A stretch of 35,931 bases of DNA from Alcaligenaceae bacterium (GCA_013205565.1 JABMMM010000187.1:1-35931), one strand, 5' to 3'; counted from the stretch's first letter, positions 27,351-35,931 are shown. The notes: generated by a model not told the origin, from the letters alone. Program-made: numbers and translations.

Positions 27351-28154
27351 ATGCTTGAGCTTGTACGCAGCGCCTCTAGTTTCTTTACGCTTCCCACGGC
27401 TTCAAGTGATTCGCAAGGTCTGGTGGTGGGCCTGGCACAGTCAGCAAAAGAAATTGAACTCGCACAGCGATTACGCCATGACGTCTTTAGCGCTGAGTAT
27501 GGGGTGACCCTAGGGCGCGAACATGATGGCGTGGATCGCGACGAATTCGATCCGTGGTGCACGCATTTGTTGGTGCGAGAACATGGCTCGGATCGCGTGG
27601 TGGGCACCTATCGGATTTTGACGCCACAACAGGCAAAGCGCGCTGGCGGCTATTATTCTGAATCAGAGTTTGACCTCAGCGGCTTGGGTGCGTTGCGTGA
27701 GTCTCTGGTTGAGTTTGGTCGGGCCTGCATTCATGAAGAGCATCGTCAGGGTGGCGTTTTAATGATGCTTTGGTCAGGCTTGGCCGAAATCCTCAAACAA
27801 GGCAATTATGAGCACGTTTTTGGGTGTGCGAGCGTTAGTCTGCGCGACGACGGTGTGACAGCCGCTGAGGCTTGGCGCCAGATTAAAGAACGTGCGCTTT
27901 TTACTGAGACGGTTGGTGTGCGGCCTTTGCATCGCTACCCTGTTGAGCAACTTGACAGTCAGTTGCCAGCTTCTGTGCCCGCGTTACTCAAAGGCTATTT
28001 AAAACTTGGTGCCCGCGTCTGTGGAGAACCCGCTTGGGATCCAGATTTTCATACGGCTGATTTTCCTTTATTGCTCTCGGTGAGTGGGATGGCCCAGCGC
28101 TACCGCAAGCACTTTGGCTTTGAGCGCACTAAACCGGGATCAGCGCAAAATTAA
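27351..28154 (+). CDS. OlsB-like N-acyltransferase (GNAT-related)
   Basis: A 267-residue protein of the ornithine-acyl-ACP N-acyltransferase / hemolysin-like family. Visible segments are LRHDVFSAEYG, DEFDPWCTHLLV, VVGTYRIL, LVEFGRACIHEEHRQGGVLMMLW, FGCASVSL, and the typical C-terminal LLKGYLKLGARVCGEPAWDPDFHTADF followed by RYRKHFG. OlsB makes lyso-ornithine lipid, the first step to phosphorus-free ornithine lipids, from ornithine and acyl-ACP. A GGAGA ribosome-binding site lies 8 bp before the ATG. No olsA is in the window, so ornithine lipid synthesis is not proven. The setting beside ppx, ppk and pst and the candidate Pho box support a phosphate-starvation role. Its end overlaps ppx on the other strand by 26 bp. 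Confidence 0.78.
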   Translation: MLELVRSASSFFTLPTASSDSQGLVVGLAQSAKEIELAQRLRHDVFSAEYGVTLGREHDGVDRDEFDPWCTHLLVREHGSDRVVGTYRILTPQQAKRAGGYYSESEFDLSGLGALRESLVEFGRACIHEEHRQGGVLMMLWSGLAEILKQGNYEHVFGCASVSLRDDGVTAAEAWRQIKERALFTETVGVRPLHRYPVEQLDSQLPASVPALLKGYLKLGARVCGEPAWDPDFHTADFPLLLSVSGMAQRYRKHFGFERTKPGSAQN

Positions 28155-29616
28155 AGCCAACTTTCGCCCACTCTGCTTCTTCTCCGTGTAACGAAAAATC
28201 TGTTAACGGGTGAGAGTCGAGCCATTTTTTATCGACCTGGCAAACAATAGAAGTGCCCTTGATACTTAGTGAGAGCGGCAACTTGGAGACGTCTTCACGG
28301 CGTCGGCAAAGTAAAACCGATAGGCGCAGACACAAAATTGTGAGCCATTGGTCACGATTTTTGACTAGATTCTGAGCCTTGGTGAGTTTGCCAGTGTGCG
28401 CTAACGCTAACAACCCCAATTGCGCTTGATCGACTCTTGAAAACCCGGGCATGTCGGCGTGATTCAAAATGTAGGCACTGTGCTTGTGATAACCAGCCTG
28501 TGCGATCGACAGACCCACTTCGTGCAGGTCACAAGCCCAATTTAGGGTGTGTCTTAATTCGTCTTGTTCTGCGCGCTCAGGTAAAACAGAAGCAAATAAA
28601 CTCAAGGCGCTACGCTTGACCCGAGTCGCCTGACGCATATCGACGTGGTAACGCTTGGTAAAAGCCAGCACCGACACGTCGCGCCGATCGTGTGCCTCTT
28701 CGCGACCGGCCAGATCAACTAAAACGCCTAAACGTAAGGCGCCATCACCGGTTTTCATAACCTCGACACGCATCTCGGCAAAAAAAGCGCTCATGATCGC
28801 CAGACCGCCCGTTAAAACGTCGGCGCGCTCAAGCTTTATCCCAGGCAGGTCATCTGGAATCACGCGCCCGGCGCGCACCAGTTTGGCTTTTAGTTTTTCA
28901 AGCCCATCACGCGTGATGCCATCGGGCGACAGGCGCCCTTCGGTCAAAATCGCGTACAGTGCTTTGGCAGTGCCCGAAGAGCCAAAGGCGGCATCCCAGC
29001 CCATTTTGCGGTAAGGCTTGGTGATCACCTCTATCTCGCGACGAGCGGCGAGTTCGGCCAGCTTCATGGAATAGTTGTCGATGACGCCGTCAGGAAAAAA
29101 CTTTCGACTGTAGCTGACGCAGCCCATGTAAAGCGAAGAGGTAAGCAAGGGCTCGTCGCCGCGACCAATAATCACCTCGGTCGAGCCCCCGCCAATATCG
29201 ACCACCAGGCGTCTGTCGTTCGAGATGGGTAGCGTGTGGCTGACCCCAGAATAGATTAAACGTGCTTCTTCGCGTCCGGCGATGACCTCAATCGGAAACC
29301 CTAGCGCCTCTTCGGCGCGGGGTAAAAAATCCGCGACGTTGCGCGCGACTCGGAAGGTGTTGGTGGCAACCGCACGCACCCGGTCTGGGTGAAAGCTGCG
29401 TAAGCGCTCGCCAAAGCGTTTGAGGACCTCGATGGCGCGTTCAACCGATTCGTCATCCAGTATTTTGGCTGAACTCAACCCCGCGGCTAAGCGCACGGTT
29501 TCTTTGAGGCGATCGATTTGATAGATGTGCTTGGCACCGTTTTGCTCGGCGACCCGTCCAATCGAAAGCCTAAAGCTGTTCGACCCCAGATCCACTGCTG
29601 CCAAAAGGTGTTCCAT
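28129..29616 (-). CDS. ppx: Exopolyphosphatase
   Basis: A 495-residue Ppx/GppA enzyme that releases phosphate from the ends of polyphosphate, or acts on guanosine pentaphosphate. The ASKHA-fold motifs are VDLGSNSFRL near residue 8, VVDIGGGSTEVIIG and FGSSGTAKAL, and the C-terminal half is an HD-like helical domain (WACDLHEVGLSIAQAGYHKHSAYI). The start at 29616 (MEHLLAAVDLGSNSF) matches the family; nine residues upstream in frame are not conserved. The 154-bp gap to ppk is shared by the two divergent genes and holds a Pho-box-like repeat, so both could respond to phosphate. Confidence 0.94.
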   Translation of the reverse strand: MEHLLAAVDLGSNSFRLSIGRVAEQNGAKHIYQIDRLKETVRLAAGLSSAKILDDESVERAIEVLKRFGERLRSFHPDRVRAVATNTFRVARNVADFLPRAEEALGFPIEVIAGREEARLIYSGVSHTLPISNDRRLVVDIGGGSTEVIIGRGDEPLLTSSLYMGCVSYSRKFFPDGVIDNYSMKLAELAARREIEVITKPYRKMGWDAAFGSSGTAKALYAILTEGRLSPDGITRDGLEKLKAKLVRAGRVIPDDLPGIKLERADVLTGGLAIMSAFFAEMRVEVMKTGDGALRLGVLVDLAGREEAHDRRDVSVLAFTKRYHVDMRQATRVKRSALSLFASVLPERAEQDELRHTLNWACDLHEVGLSIAQAGYHKHSAYILNHADMPGFSRVDQAQLGLLALAHTGKLTKAQNLVKNRDQWLTILCLRLSVLLCRRREDVSKLPLSLSIKGTSIVCQVDKKWLDSHPLTDFSLHGEEAEWAKVGFNFALIPV

Positions 29617-29703
29617 CAACGTCAATCCGTAACCAAAGTACACGTATTATAAAAGGGTATCCTAAAGGAACCTCAAAGTTGAGGAAACGGCCAAGGGGCG
29701 GGA

Positions 29704-29732
29704 ATGTTACTAAACTGTAACCTTACTGTTGT
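29704..29732 (+). promoter_or_regulatory. Pho-box-like triple repeat before ppk
   Basis: ATGTTAC, CTGTAAC and CTGTTGT recur at exactly 11-bp steps (29704, 29715, 29726), the PhoB half-site period, though they differ from CTGTCAT in the second half. An A/T-rich stretch with CATTTA about 13 bp on could serve as -10. It lies 38 bp ahead of the ppk start and between the divergent ppx and ppk. Confidence 0.55.
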
Positions 29733-29770
29733 AAAAAACTAAAACATTTAAAAAATTAAGGTCATTCGTC

Positions 29771-31849
29771 ATGCCAGCGCGTAAAAAAGCCGAACCGCTG
29801 TTTCTGAACAGAGAATTATCGTTGCTTCAGTTCAACGAGCGAGTTTTGGCGATGGCCGAACACCCAGACACCCCGTTGCTAGAACGACTGCGCTACGTTT
29901 GTATCGTGAGCTCGAATTTAGACGAGTTTTTTGAAATTCGGGTCTCAAGCTTAAAAGAGCAGTTGGCGCAGCACCCCACCTTGCTGGGGCCAGATGGCAT
30001 GACGACTGAACAAGCCTACGAACGGGTGCAACTTGAAGTGCACAGCATGGTGGATCGGCAGTACGCCTTGCTCAATGATGATATTTATCCACGCTTGCGC
30101 ACCGAGGGTATTTATCTGCACCATGCCAGTGAATGGAACGAGGCGCAAACCGCCTGGGCAAAAGAAGTGTTTCATCGCGATGTGATGCCGCTGCTGACAC
30201 CAATCGGCCTGGATCCAGCGCATCCGTTTCCCCGTGTCTACAACAAAAGCTTGAATTTCATTGTGCCCTTGACTGGGCAGGATGCCTTTGGTCGCAAGGC
30301 AACGATTGCGATCGTACAAGCCCCAAGAGCGTTACCGCGCCTGATCCAAATGCCACCTGAGGTGTCGGGTCAGCCCCACAGCTTTATCTTGTTGACCAGT
30401 CTGTTGCGTGCGTTTGTCGGTGAATTATTTCCGGGTATGACCATGCAGGGTTGCCATCAATGGCGTGTGACGCGCAACAGTGATCTGTTCGTAGACGAAG
30501 AAGAAGTCACCAATCTGCGGCAGGCGCTGCAAGGTGAGTTGTCACAGCGTAATTTCGGCTCAGCCGTACGGCTTGAAATTGATGTGCTGACCCCGGTTGA
30601 AATCGCCAACTTTTTGCAAAAAGAGTTTTCGTTGACCGAGGCAGATACCTACCGGGTTAACGGGCCGGCCAACGTATCTCGCCTGATGCAGATCTGCAAT
30701 TTAGTCAAACGACCAGATTTGTTATTTCCAGAGTTTCAAGGGCCGATTCCTCCGCCGTTTGATCGTTTGCCGAATCGGCCTTCTGCCATTTTTGAAGCCA
30801 TCGCGAAAGAGGACCGTTTATTGCATCATCCCTATCAATCTTTTCAACCGGTCATCGATTTTTTGACCGCAGCCGCGGTCGATCCTGATGTGGTTGCGAT
30901 TAAACAGACGATTTATCGAACCGGCGAAGACTCAGAGCTGATGCGGTTGTTGCTCGCTGCGGCTAAGGCGGGTAAAGAAGTGACCGTTGTCGTTGAGCTG
31001 ATGGCGCGCTTTGATGAGCAGACCAATATCAATTGGGCAGCTCGCCTCGAAGAGGTTGGCGCGCACGTGGTGTACGGCGTAGTGGGTCATAAAACGCACG
31101 CCAAAATGGCGCTGGTGCTGCGCCGTGAAAAGGGTCGAATCAGGCGCTATGGTCACTTAGGCACGGGCAACTATCACCCGCGCACGGCAAGTCTCTATAC
31201 CGACTTTGGCTTGCTGACTGCCGAACCGCGGCTGTGTGAAGACATGGACAAGGTGTTTTCGCAACTGACCGGGCTAGGCTCGCGACGGATATTAAAAGAG
31301 TTGCTGCAGGCACCTTTTACGCTGCATGACACGGTCGTGTCGCTGATTCGCGCTGAGGCGCGGGCCGCACGTGCCGGTGAAAAAGCACGGATTTTGGTGA
31401 AACTCAATTCCTTACTTGAACCGATCGTGATTCAAGAACTCTACAAGGCCAGTCAAGCGGGCGTGAAAATCGATTTGATTATTCGTGGGGTGTGTGCACT
31501 GCGTTCAGGCGTACCCGAGCTGTCTGAAAATATCACGGTGCGTTCAATTGTTGGCCGTTTTCTTGAACATTCTAGGGTGTTCTACTTCTACAGTGGGGGG
31601 GCTGAGTCGGTTTACCTGTCGTCTGCCGACTGGATGGATCGCAACTTTTTCAGGCGCGTTGAGATTGCGTTTCCGGTCTTAGAAAAAACGCTCAAGAAGC
31701 GCGTGATTGATGAGGCGTTTACGTTTGCCCTGCGCGACAATCGCTTGGCCTGGCTACAACAACCCGATGGCAGTTACACCGTGGTGTCAAATCGTCGCGC
31801 TGCCTTCAAACTGCACGAGCATTTGATGAATTTAGATAAAAATACTTAA
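29771..31849 (+). CDS. ppk: Polyphosphate kinase 1
   Basis: A 692-residue PPK1 that reversibly makes polyphosphate from ATP. The N-terminal start FLNRELSLLQFNERVLAMA and SSNLDEFFEIRVS are typical. The two phospholipase-D-like catalytic parts show HHPYQSFQPV, IKQTIYRTG, VELMARFDEQTNINWA, GHKTHAKMALV (catalytic His), GHLGTGNYHPRTA, and later GVCALRSG and SSADWMDRNFFRRVE. Length is normal for the family. AAGG lies about 10 bp before the ATG. It is transcribed alone, since a terminator follows before pstS. Confidence 0.97.
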   Translation: MPARKKAEPLFLNRELSLLQFNERVLAMAEHPDTPLLERLRYVCIVSSNLDEFFEIRVSSLKEQLAQHPTLLGPDGMTTEQAYERVQLEVHSMVDRQYALLNDDIYPRLRTEGIYLHHASEWNEAQTAWAKEVFHRDVMPLLTPIGLDPAHPFPRVYNKSLNFIVPLTGQDAFGRKATIAIVQAPRALPRLIQMPPEVSGQPHSFILLTSLLRAFVGELFPGMTMQGCHQWRVTRNSDLFVDEEEVTNLRQALQGELSQRNFGSAVRLEIDVLTPVEIANFLQKEFSLTEADTYRVNGPANVSRLMQICNLVKRPDLLFPEFQGPIPPPFDRLPNRPSAIFEAIAKEDRLLHHPYQSFQPVIDFLTAAAVDPDVVAIKQTIYRTGEDSELMRLLLAAAKAGKEVTVVVELMARFDEQTNINWAARLEEVGAHVVYGVVGHKTHAKMALVLRREKGRIRRYGHLGTGNYHPRTASLYTDFGLLTAEPRLCEDMDKVFSQLTGLGSRRILKELLQAPFTLHDTVVSLIRAEARAARAGEKARILVKLNSLLEPIVIQELYKASQAGVKIDLIIRGVCALRSGVPELSENITVRSIVGRFLEHSRVFYFYSGGAESVYLSSADWMDRNFFRRVEIAFPVLEKTLKKRVIDEAFTFALRDNRLAWLQQPDGSYTVVSNRRAAFKLHEHLMNLDKNT

Positions 31850-31875
31850 TAATCAATAGTTTACCATTTTATTTC

Positions 31876-31908
31876 AAAATAACCTCTGCGGAGGTTATTT
31901 TTGTTTGT
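31876..31908 (+). terminator. Terminator between ppk and pstS
   Basis: AAAATAACCTC, a TGCG loop and GAGGTTATTTT form an 11-bp stem (31876-31901), followed by TTGTTTG. It separates the ppk transcript from the pst promoter, which starts directly after it. Confidence 0.85.
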
Positions 31909-31910
31909 GA

Positions 31911-31944
31911 CTGTCATAAAGCCGTCATGTTCGCTCGATATCAT
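31911..31944 (+). promoter_or_regulatory. Pho box and promoter of pstSCAB
   Basis: CTGTCAT (31911), AAAG, CCGTCAT (31922) is close to the PhoB consensus of two CTGTCAT heptamers with a 4-bp A/T-rich spacer. TATCAT at 31939-31944 fits a -10 element at the right distance, with the Pho box in place of the -35. It lies 65 bp ahead of the pstS start and implies PhoB activation under phosphate limitation. Confidence 0.87.
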
Positions 31945-32008
31945 CAAGAGTCTAGTGTCAAAAAAGGCTCTAGATATCGTCATAAATTAAACTTTAAAAG
32001 GTCAAGAC

Positions 32009-33034
32009 ATGTTCAAACGCTCACTCGTCAAACTCTCAGCGGCGCTCGCATTCAGCGTGCTGGGCTTCGCTTCGCAAGCAGCAGATATCACCGGTGCAGG
32101 CGCAACGTTCCCATACCCAATTTTCGCTAAATGGGCAGAAGTCTACAAAAAAATCGAAAACGTGGGTTTGAATTACCAGTCGATCGGTTCTTCAGGTGGC
32201 CTGCGTCAGATTCGCGCTAAAACTGTGACCTTCGGTGCGTCGGATGCGCCCGTGGATGGTCCTACGCTCGAAAAAGACGGCATGGTCCAGTTTCCAGCGA
32301 TTCTGGGTGGCGTTGTGCCGATCGTCAACATCGAGGGCTTTAAGCAAGCCGAACTCAAACTGACCGGCGCAGTATTGGCTGATATTTTTATGGGTACCAT
32401 TAAAAACTGGAACGACCCCAAGATTGGTGCACTCAATCCGGGTAAAACGTTGCCCAACCAGGCAATTACTGTTGTCCACCGTGCGGATGGTTCGGGTACA
32501 ACCTTTATTTTTACTGACTACCTGAACGAAGTCAGCAAGGATTGGTCAGGCAAGGTTGGCAAGGGTGCCGCAGTGAAATGGCCTGCAGACAGCTCAGTCG
32601 GTGGTAAGGGTAATGAAGGTGTTGCAGCGAACGTCATTCGCGTGAAAGGTGCAATTGGTTACGTAGAGTACGCGTATGCCAAGAAAAACAACATCACATA
32701 CTTGCAAATGATGAACAAAGATGGTCAGTACGTGGCCCCAAGCGAAAAGTCTTTCGCTGCGGCAGCGGCTGGTGCAGACTGGTTCAGCGTTCCAGGTATG
32801 GGAATCTCGTTGGTTGAGCAAAAGGGTGCTTCATCCTGGCCGATCACCGGCGCCTCGTTTGTCTTGATGTACAAAGAGCCAGCCGACAAGGCGGCCTCTA
32901 AAGACGTGATCAAGTTCTTTACTTGGGCCTTCAAAGACGGTCAGCAACTGGCGCTTGACCTTGACTACGTGCCACTGCCTGATGCCTTGACCAAGGCGAT
33001 TGCTAGCAAGGTTTGGTCACAGATCAAGAACTAA
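32009..33034 (+). CDS. pstS: Periplasmic phosphate-binding protein PstS
   Basis: A 341-residue high-affinity phosphate receptor. A signal peptide (MFKRSLVKLSAALAFSVLG) with a cut after SQA (about residue 23) sends it to the periplasm. Mature PstS starts ADITGAGATFPYPIFAKW; phosphate-contact segments are SIGSSGGLRQI, FGASDAPV and VVHRADGSGTTFIF. AAAGG lies 8 bp before the ATG. It is the first gene of pstSCAB, separated from pstC by 124 bp with a strong hairpin, which fits the larger amount of receptor needed. Confidence 0.97.
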   Translation: MFKRSLVKLSAALAFSVLGFASQAADITGAGATFPYPIFAKWAEVYKKIENVGLNYQSIGSSGGLRQIRAKTVTFGASDAPVDGPTLEKDGMVQFPAILGGVVPIVNIEGFKQAELKLTGAVLADIFMGTIKNWNDPKIGALNPGKTLPNQAITVVHRADGSGTTFIFTDYLNEVSKDWSGKVGKGAAVKWPADSSVGGKGNEGVAANVIRVKGAIGYVEYAYAKKNNITYLQMMNKDGQYVAPSEKSFAAAAAGADWFSVPGMGISLVEQKGASSWPITGASFVLMYKEPADKAASKDVIKFFTWAFKDGQQLALDLDYVPLPDALTKAIASKVWSQIKN

Positions 33035-33112
33035 GCTTTGAGATCTTAGTTTTTAAAACGTAGTACTCAGTACGATCGCAATTGAGCTGTTTTGTAGAAC
33101 GTGTAATCAGTC

Positions 33113-33137
33113 TGTCCAGACCCGGTGGGTCTGGACA
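33113..33137 (+). terminator. Strong hairpin between pstS and pstC
   Basis: TGTCCAGACCC, loop GGT, GGGTCTGGACA is a perfect 11-bp stem. It is followed by TTCGGTTC rather than a T run, so it is more likely a partial terminator or an mRNA 3' stabiliser for pstS than a full stop. The pstC ribosome-binding site AAGGAG lies about 9 bp after it. Confidence 0.75.
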
Positions 33138-33158
33138 TTCGGTTCTAAGGAGTAGTAG

Positions 33159-34145
33159 ATGGGTACGCCCCCAACGACGAGTGGCATGATGGACCCGCGC
33201 ATGGTTGCCGTGGTTAAAAAGCAGCGTATTCAGGACTTTTTGTTTCACAAAGTCACGATGTTGTTTGCCCTACTCGTGTTAATCGCACTAGCCGGGATCT
33301 TGGTTTCGCTGATGATCAGCGCCTGGCCCGCTTTTCAAAAGTTCGGTATCGACTTTATCTGGACCGTTGAGTGGGACATCATCAACGAAGACTTTGGTGC
33401 CGCGATCGCGATCTACGGCACGCTGATCAGCTCTGTGATTGCGCTCTTAATCGCAGTCCCGTTGGCCTTCGGTATCGCACTATTTTTAACCGAAATGTGC
33501 CCGCTCTTGCTGCGCCGCCCTCTGGGCACGGCTATTGAACTGCTTGCTGCTGTGCCTTCTATTATTTACGGCATGTTCGGGCTGTTTATTTTTGCGCCTC
33601 TTTTTGCCGACTACGGTCAGCCAGCCCTGCAGTCTACTCTTGGTCAAATGCCTTTGATCGGCCCCCTTTTCGGTGGCGCCATGAATGGTATCGGTCTCTT
33701 AGCTGCAGGCATTATTCTGGCTTTTATGGTGTTGCCGTTTATCGCCGCGGTGATGCGCGATGTGTTTGAAATTGTGCCTCCGATTTTGCGCGAGTCTGCC
33801 TATGGCTTGGGCTGTACGACTTGGGAGGTTGTGCGTTATATCGTATTGCCCTACACACAAAAAGGCGTGATCGGCGGCATCATGTTAGGTCTTGGTCGCG
33901 CACTGGGCGAAACGATGGCGGTCACCTTTGTGATCGGCAACTCTCAACGCATCAGAGAGTCTTTGTTTGCACCTGGCACCTCGATTGCTTCGACGCTAGC
34001 AAATGAATTTGGTGAAGCGGATGATTTTCACCTATCGACATTGTTCGCTCTCGGTTTTCTCTTATTCGTGATTACCTTTGTCGTACTCGCTATCGCAAAG
34101 ATCATGATTATGCGTAGTGAAAGAGCTCAAGGGGTAAAGACCTAA
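33159..34145 (+). CDS. pstC: Phosphate ABC transporter permease PstC
   Basis: A 328-residue inner-membrane permease with about six helices, forming the phosphate channel with PstA. Visible are the first helix after residue 30 ([20 protein letters not shown]), [17 protein letters not shown], the coupling loop [18 protein letters not shown], and [22 protein letters not shown] lies about 8 bp before the ATG. The stop overlaps the pstA start by 1 base (TAATG), so the two are translationally coupled. Confidence 0.97.
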   Translation: MGTPPTTSGMMDPRMVAVVKKQRIQDFLFHKVTMLFALLVLIALAGILVSLMISAWPAFQKFGIDFIWTVEWDIINEDFGAAIAIYGTLISSVIALLIAVPLAFGIALFLTEMCPLLLRRPLGTAIELLAAVPSIIYGMFGLFIFAPLFADYGQPALQSTLGQMPLIGPLFGGAMNGIGLLAAGIILAFMVLPFIAAVMRDVFEIVPPILRESAYGLGCTTWEVVRYIVLPYTQKGVIGGIMLGLGRALGETMAVTFVIGNSQRIRESLFAPGTSIASTLANEFGEADDFHLSTLFALGFLLFVITFVVLAIAKIMIMRSERAQGVKT

Positions 34146-34993
34146 TGAATACCAACCTGTATCGGCGTCGTAAGTTCGTCAACAAGCTTGGTCTGTTTGC
34201 CTCAATGTTGGCGATGGTTTTAGGCCTGTTTGTTTTACTGTGGATTTTGTTCATTCTTTTTAAGAACGGTTTTGCTGGCTTGAGTCTGGCGATCTTCACT
34301 GAGTCCACTCCCGCGCCTGGTTCTGAGGGTGGTGGTTTGGCCAACGCAATCGTCGGTAGTTTGATGATGGTGGGTGTCAGCGTTTTGATCAGTACACCTA
34401 TTGGCATTTTTGCGGGTGTTTATTTGGCTGAGTTTGGTGACGACAACAAACTGGCCGCGGTGACGCGTTTTGTGACGGATATTATGTTGTCCGCGCCGTC
34501 CATCGTTCTGGGCTTGTTTGTTTACGCAGTGCTGGTGGCGCAGGTTAAACACTTTTCGGGCTGGGCGGGTTCGTTAGCACTTGCTCTGATCGCCATCCCC
34601 GTGGTGCTCAAAACCACCGAAAATATGTTACGCCTTGTACCCGGTAGCTTACGCGAGGCAGCTTTCGCTCTTGGCGCTCCGCATTGGAAGGTCACGAATT
34701 ATGTGACGCTGCGTGCGGCGCGTGCAGGCGTCATGACAGGCCTTCTGCTTGCGCTTGCGCGGATCAGCGGTGAGACTGCTCCACTGCTATTTACGGCTTT
34801 AAATAATCAGTTTTTCTCTACCAACATGAATGCGCCGATGGCCAACTTGCCTGTGGTGATCTTCCAGTTTGCAATGAGCCCTTATGACAACTGGGTGAGC
34901 CTCGCTTGGGCGGGTGCTCTGCTAATTACGCTCTCCGTATTGGCGCTTAATATTGTCGCGCGCGTCTTGTTCCGCGAACGCACCGCTGGTTAA
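34145..34993 (+). CDS. pstA: Phosphate ABC transporter permease PstA
   Basis: A 282-residue inner-membrane permease, partner of PstC. Visible are the first helix ([20 protein letters not shown]), [36 protein letters not shown], the coupling loop [19 protein letters not shown] and [20 protein letters not shown]. Length is normal. It is 16 bp before pstB in the same operon. Confidence 0.97.
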   Translation: MNTNLYRRRKFVNKLGLFASMLAMVLGLFVLLWILFILFKNGFAGLSLAIFTESTPAPGSEGGGLANAIVGSLMMVGVSVLISTPIGIFAGVYLAEFGDDNKLAAVTRFVTDIMLSAPSIVLGLFVYAVLVAQVKHFSGWAGSLALALIAIPVVLKTTENMLRLVPGSLREAAFALGAPHWKVTNYVTLRAARAGVMTGLLLALARISGETAPLLFTALNNQFFSTNMNAPMANLPVVIFQFAMSPYDNWVSLAWAGALLITLSVLALNIVARVLFRERTAG

Positions 34994-35009
34994 CTTCCTG
35001 GATATCGCT

Positions 35010-35792
35010 ATGAATAATCAAGCAAATGAATTGCCTTTGAAAAATGCACTCGAGGTGCGTGGTTTAAACTTTTTCTACGGCAAGTTCCAAGGTCTAAAAA
35101 ATATTGATCTGGATATTGCCGAGGGTAAGGTAACAGCCTTTATTGGTCCGTCAGGTTGCGGCAAATCGACCCTGTTACGCGCTTTAAATCGTATGTATAG
35201 CTTGTATCCTGGTCAGCGCGCCGAGGGACAAGTTAACTTTTATGGTGAAAACATATTGGATCCAAAGCAGGATCTCAACATGTTGCGCGCTCGCATCGGC
35301 ATGGTGTTTCAAAAGCCGACGCCTTTTCCGATGTCAATTTATGACAACGTAGCGTTTGGTGTGCGTCTGTATGAAAACTTAAGCAAAGGCGAGATGGACG
35401 CGCGTGTCGAGTGGGCGTTGAGCAAGGCTGCATTGTGGGGCGAATCGAAGGACAAGTTGAACCAAAGCGGTCTATCCCTCTCGGGTGGTCAGCAACAGAG
35501 ACTTTGTATTGCTCGTTCGGTCGCGGTCAAGCCTTCAATTATCTTGTTTGACGAACCGACTTCGGCACTTGATCCGATTTCGACTGGCAAAATCGAAGAA
35601 TTGCTGCATGAGTTGAAATCGGATTACACCGTGGCGATTGTGACCCACAATATGCAGCAGGCTGCTCGCGTATCCGACTTTACGGCGTTTATGTATTTGG
35701 GCGAGTTGATGGAATTCGGCCAGACTGACAAGATTTTCGTCAAACCCAAGCGCAAAGAAACCGAAGACTACATTACAGGCCGTTTTGGTTAA
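35010..35792 (+). CDS. pstB: Phosphate ABC transporter ATPase PstB
   Basis: A 260-residue cytoplasmic ATPase driving phosphate import. Motifs are Walker [11 protein letters not shown]-loop [20 protein letters not shown], signature [14 protein letters not shown], Walker [14 protein letters not shown] and the switch histidine in [14 protein letters not shown]. The start at 35010 ([16 protein letters not shown]) was preferred to a longer frame from 34953 that overlaps pstA. It is the last protein gene seen. phoU, which usually follows, is not in the next 95 bp. Confidence 0.97.
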   Translation: MNNQANELPLKNALEVRGLNFFYGKFQGLKNIDLDIAEGKVTAFIGPSGCGKSTLLRALNRMYSLYPGQRAEGQVNFYGENILDPKQDLNMLRARIGMVFQKPTPFPMSIYDNVAFGVRLYENLSKGEMDARVEWALSKAALWGESKDKLNQSGLSLSGGQQQRLCIARSVAVKPSIILFDEPTSALDPISTGKIEELLHELKSDYTVAIVTHNMQQAARVSDFTAFMYLGELMEFGQTDKIFVKPKRKETEDYITGRFG

Positions 35793-35848
35793 GTTTGACG
35801 GCTGATTAGCAAGGTCTTTATTAGCAATCAATACCTCAGTGCACAGAA

Positions 35849-35877
35849 TGGGACGTCCAGCATTATTCTGTTACAAT
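35849..35877 (+). promoter_or_regulatory. Possible tRNA-Pro promoter
   Basis: TACAAT at 35872-35877 is a good -10 about 10 bp ahead of the tRNA. TGGGAC at 35849 is a poor -35 at 17-bp spacing. The 95 bp between pstB and the tRNA hold nothing else I can name. Confidence 0.4.
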
Positions 35878-35887
35878 GCTCATCTTT

Positions 35888-35931
35888 CGGGGCGTAGCGC
35901 AGCCTGGTAGCGCATCTGCTTTGGGAGCAGA
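35888..35931 (+). tRNA. tRNA-Pro (anticodon UGG), 3' part beyond the window
   Basis: The 5' acceptor strand CGGGGCG, the D arm (GCGC AGCCTGGTA GCGC) and the anticodon arm (TCTGC, loop TTTGGGA, GCAGA) fit bacterial tRNA-Pro. The anticodon is TGG. The window ends right after the anticodon stem, so the T arm and acceptor 3' strand are not seen. Confidence 0.93.

Noticed and set aside
1-35931. CRISPR arrays, IS elements, integrase or phage genes
   Set aside because: No regularly spaced repeats, transposase-like frames or terminal inverted repeats were seen on either strand.

Overview
The window is chromosomal DNA of a betaproteobacterium, most likely Burkholderiales and perhaps Alcaligenaceae-like. 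The basis is gene order (carB ... greA-yhbY-rlmE-ftsH-folP-glmM), protein similarity by eye, a relic of a Bug-type binding protein, and fused HAAT transporters. The genus cannot be fixed without a search. No CRISPR array, insertion sequence, integrase or rRNA is visible.

Region 1 (1-2500) is the 3' part of carB. In many betaproteobacteria carB is followed closely by greA, but here about 18.6 kb of accessory genes lie between them. First come a class III CoA-transferase, the last codons of a degraded Bug (TctC-like) gene and an SDR oxidoreductase (2502-4558). Next, on the minus strand, are a 41-residue membrane peptide, an unrecognised membrane protein and a histidine phosphatase (4586-5980).

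Region 2 (6070-21065) is the centrepiece, a divergent catabolic locus. Minus-strand genes are fpr (ferredoxin/flavodoxin-NADP reductase), a TetR regulator and an enamidase-like amidohydrolase. Plus-strand genes are a 6-hydroxynicotinate reductase-like Fe-S protein, a UPF0280 (ApbE-like) protein, an AA_synth/DUF1185 protein, a HAAT/Liv-type ABC transporter made of only three polypeptides (binding protein, fused permeases, fused ATPases), and a two-subunit molybdenum hydroxylase whose large subunit carries a transmembrane helix and three haem c motifs. Read together this is a probable nicotinate pathway: uptake, hydroxylation to 6-hydroxynicotinate, reduction to 1,4,5,6-tetrahydro-6-oxonicotinate, then hydrolytic ring opening to 2-formylglutarate. 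The last two steps are known best from the anaerobe Eubacterium barkeri. The divergent promoter region holds two similar 16-bp dyads 22 bp apart, a likely binding site for the TetR protein.

Region 3 (21097-27256) is housekeeping: a terminator in the greA leader, greA, yhbY (minus strand), rlmE, ftsH (TTG start), folP and glmM.

Region 4 (27271-35792) looks like a phosphate-starvation block: an OlsB-like acyltransferase, ppx, ppk and pstSCAB. Pho-box-like 11-bp repeats lie before the acyltransferase, ppk and pstS. No phoU follows pstB; a tRNA-Pro(UGG) gene begins there and runs off the window end.
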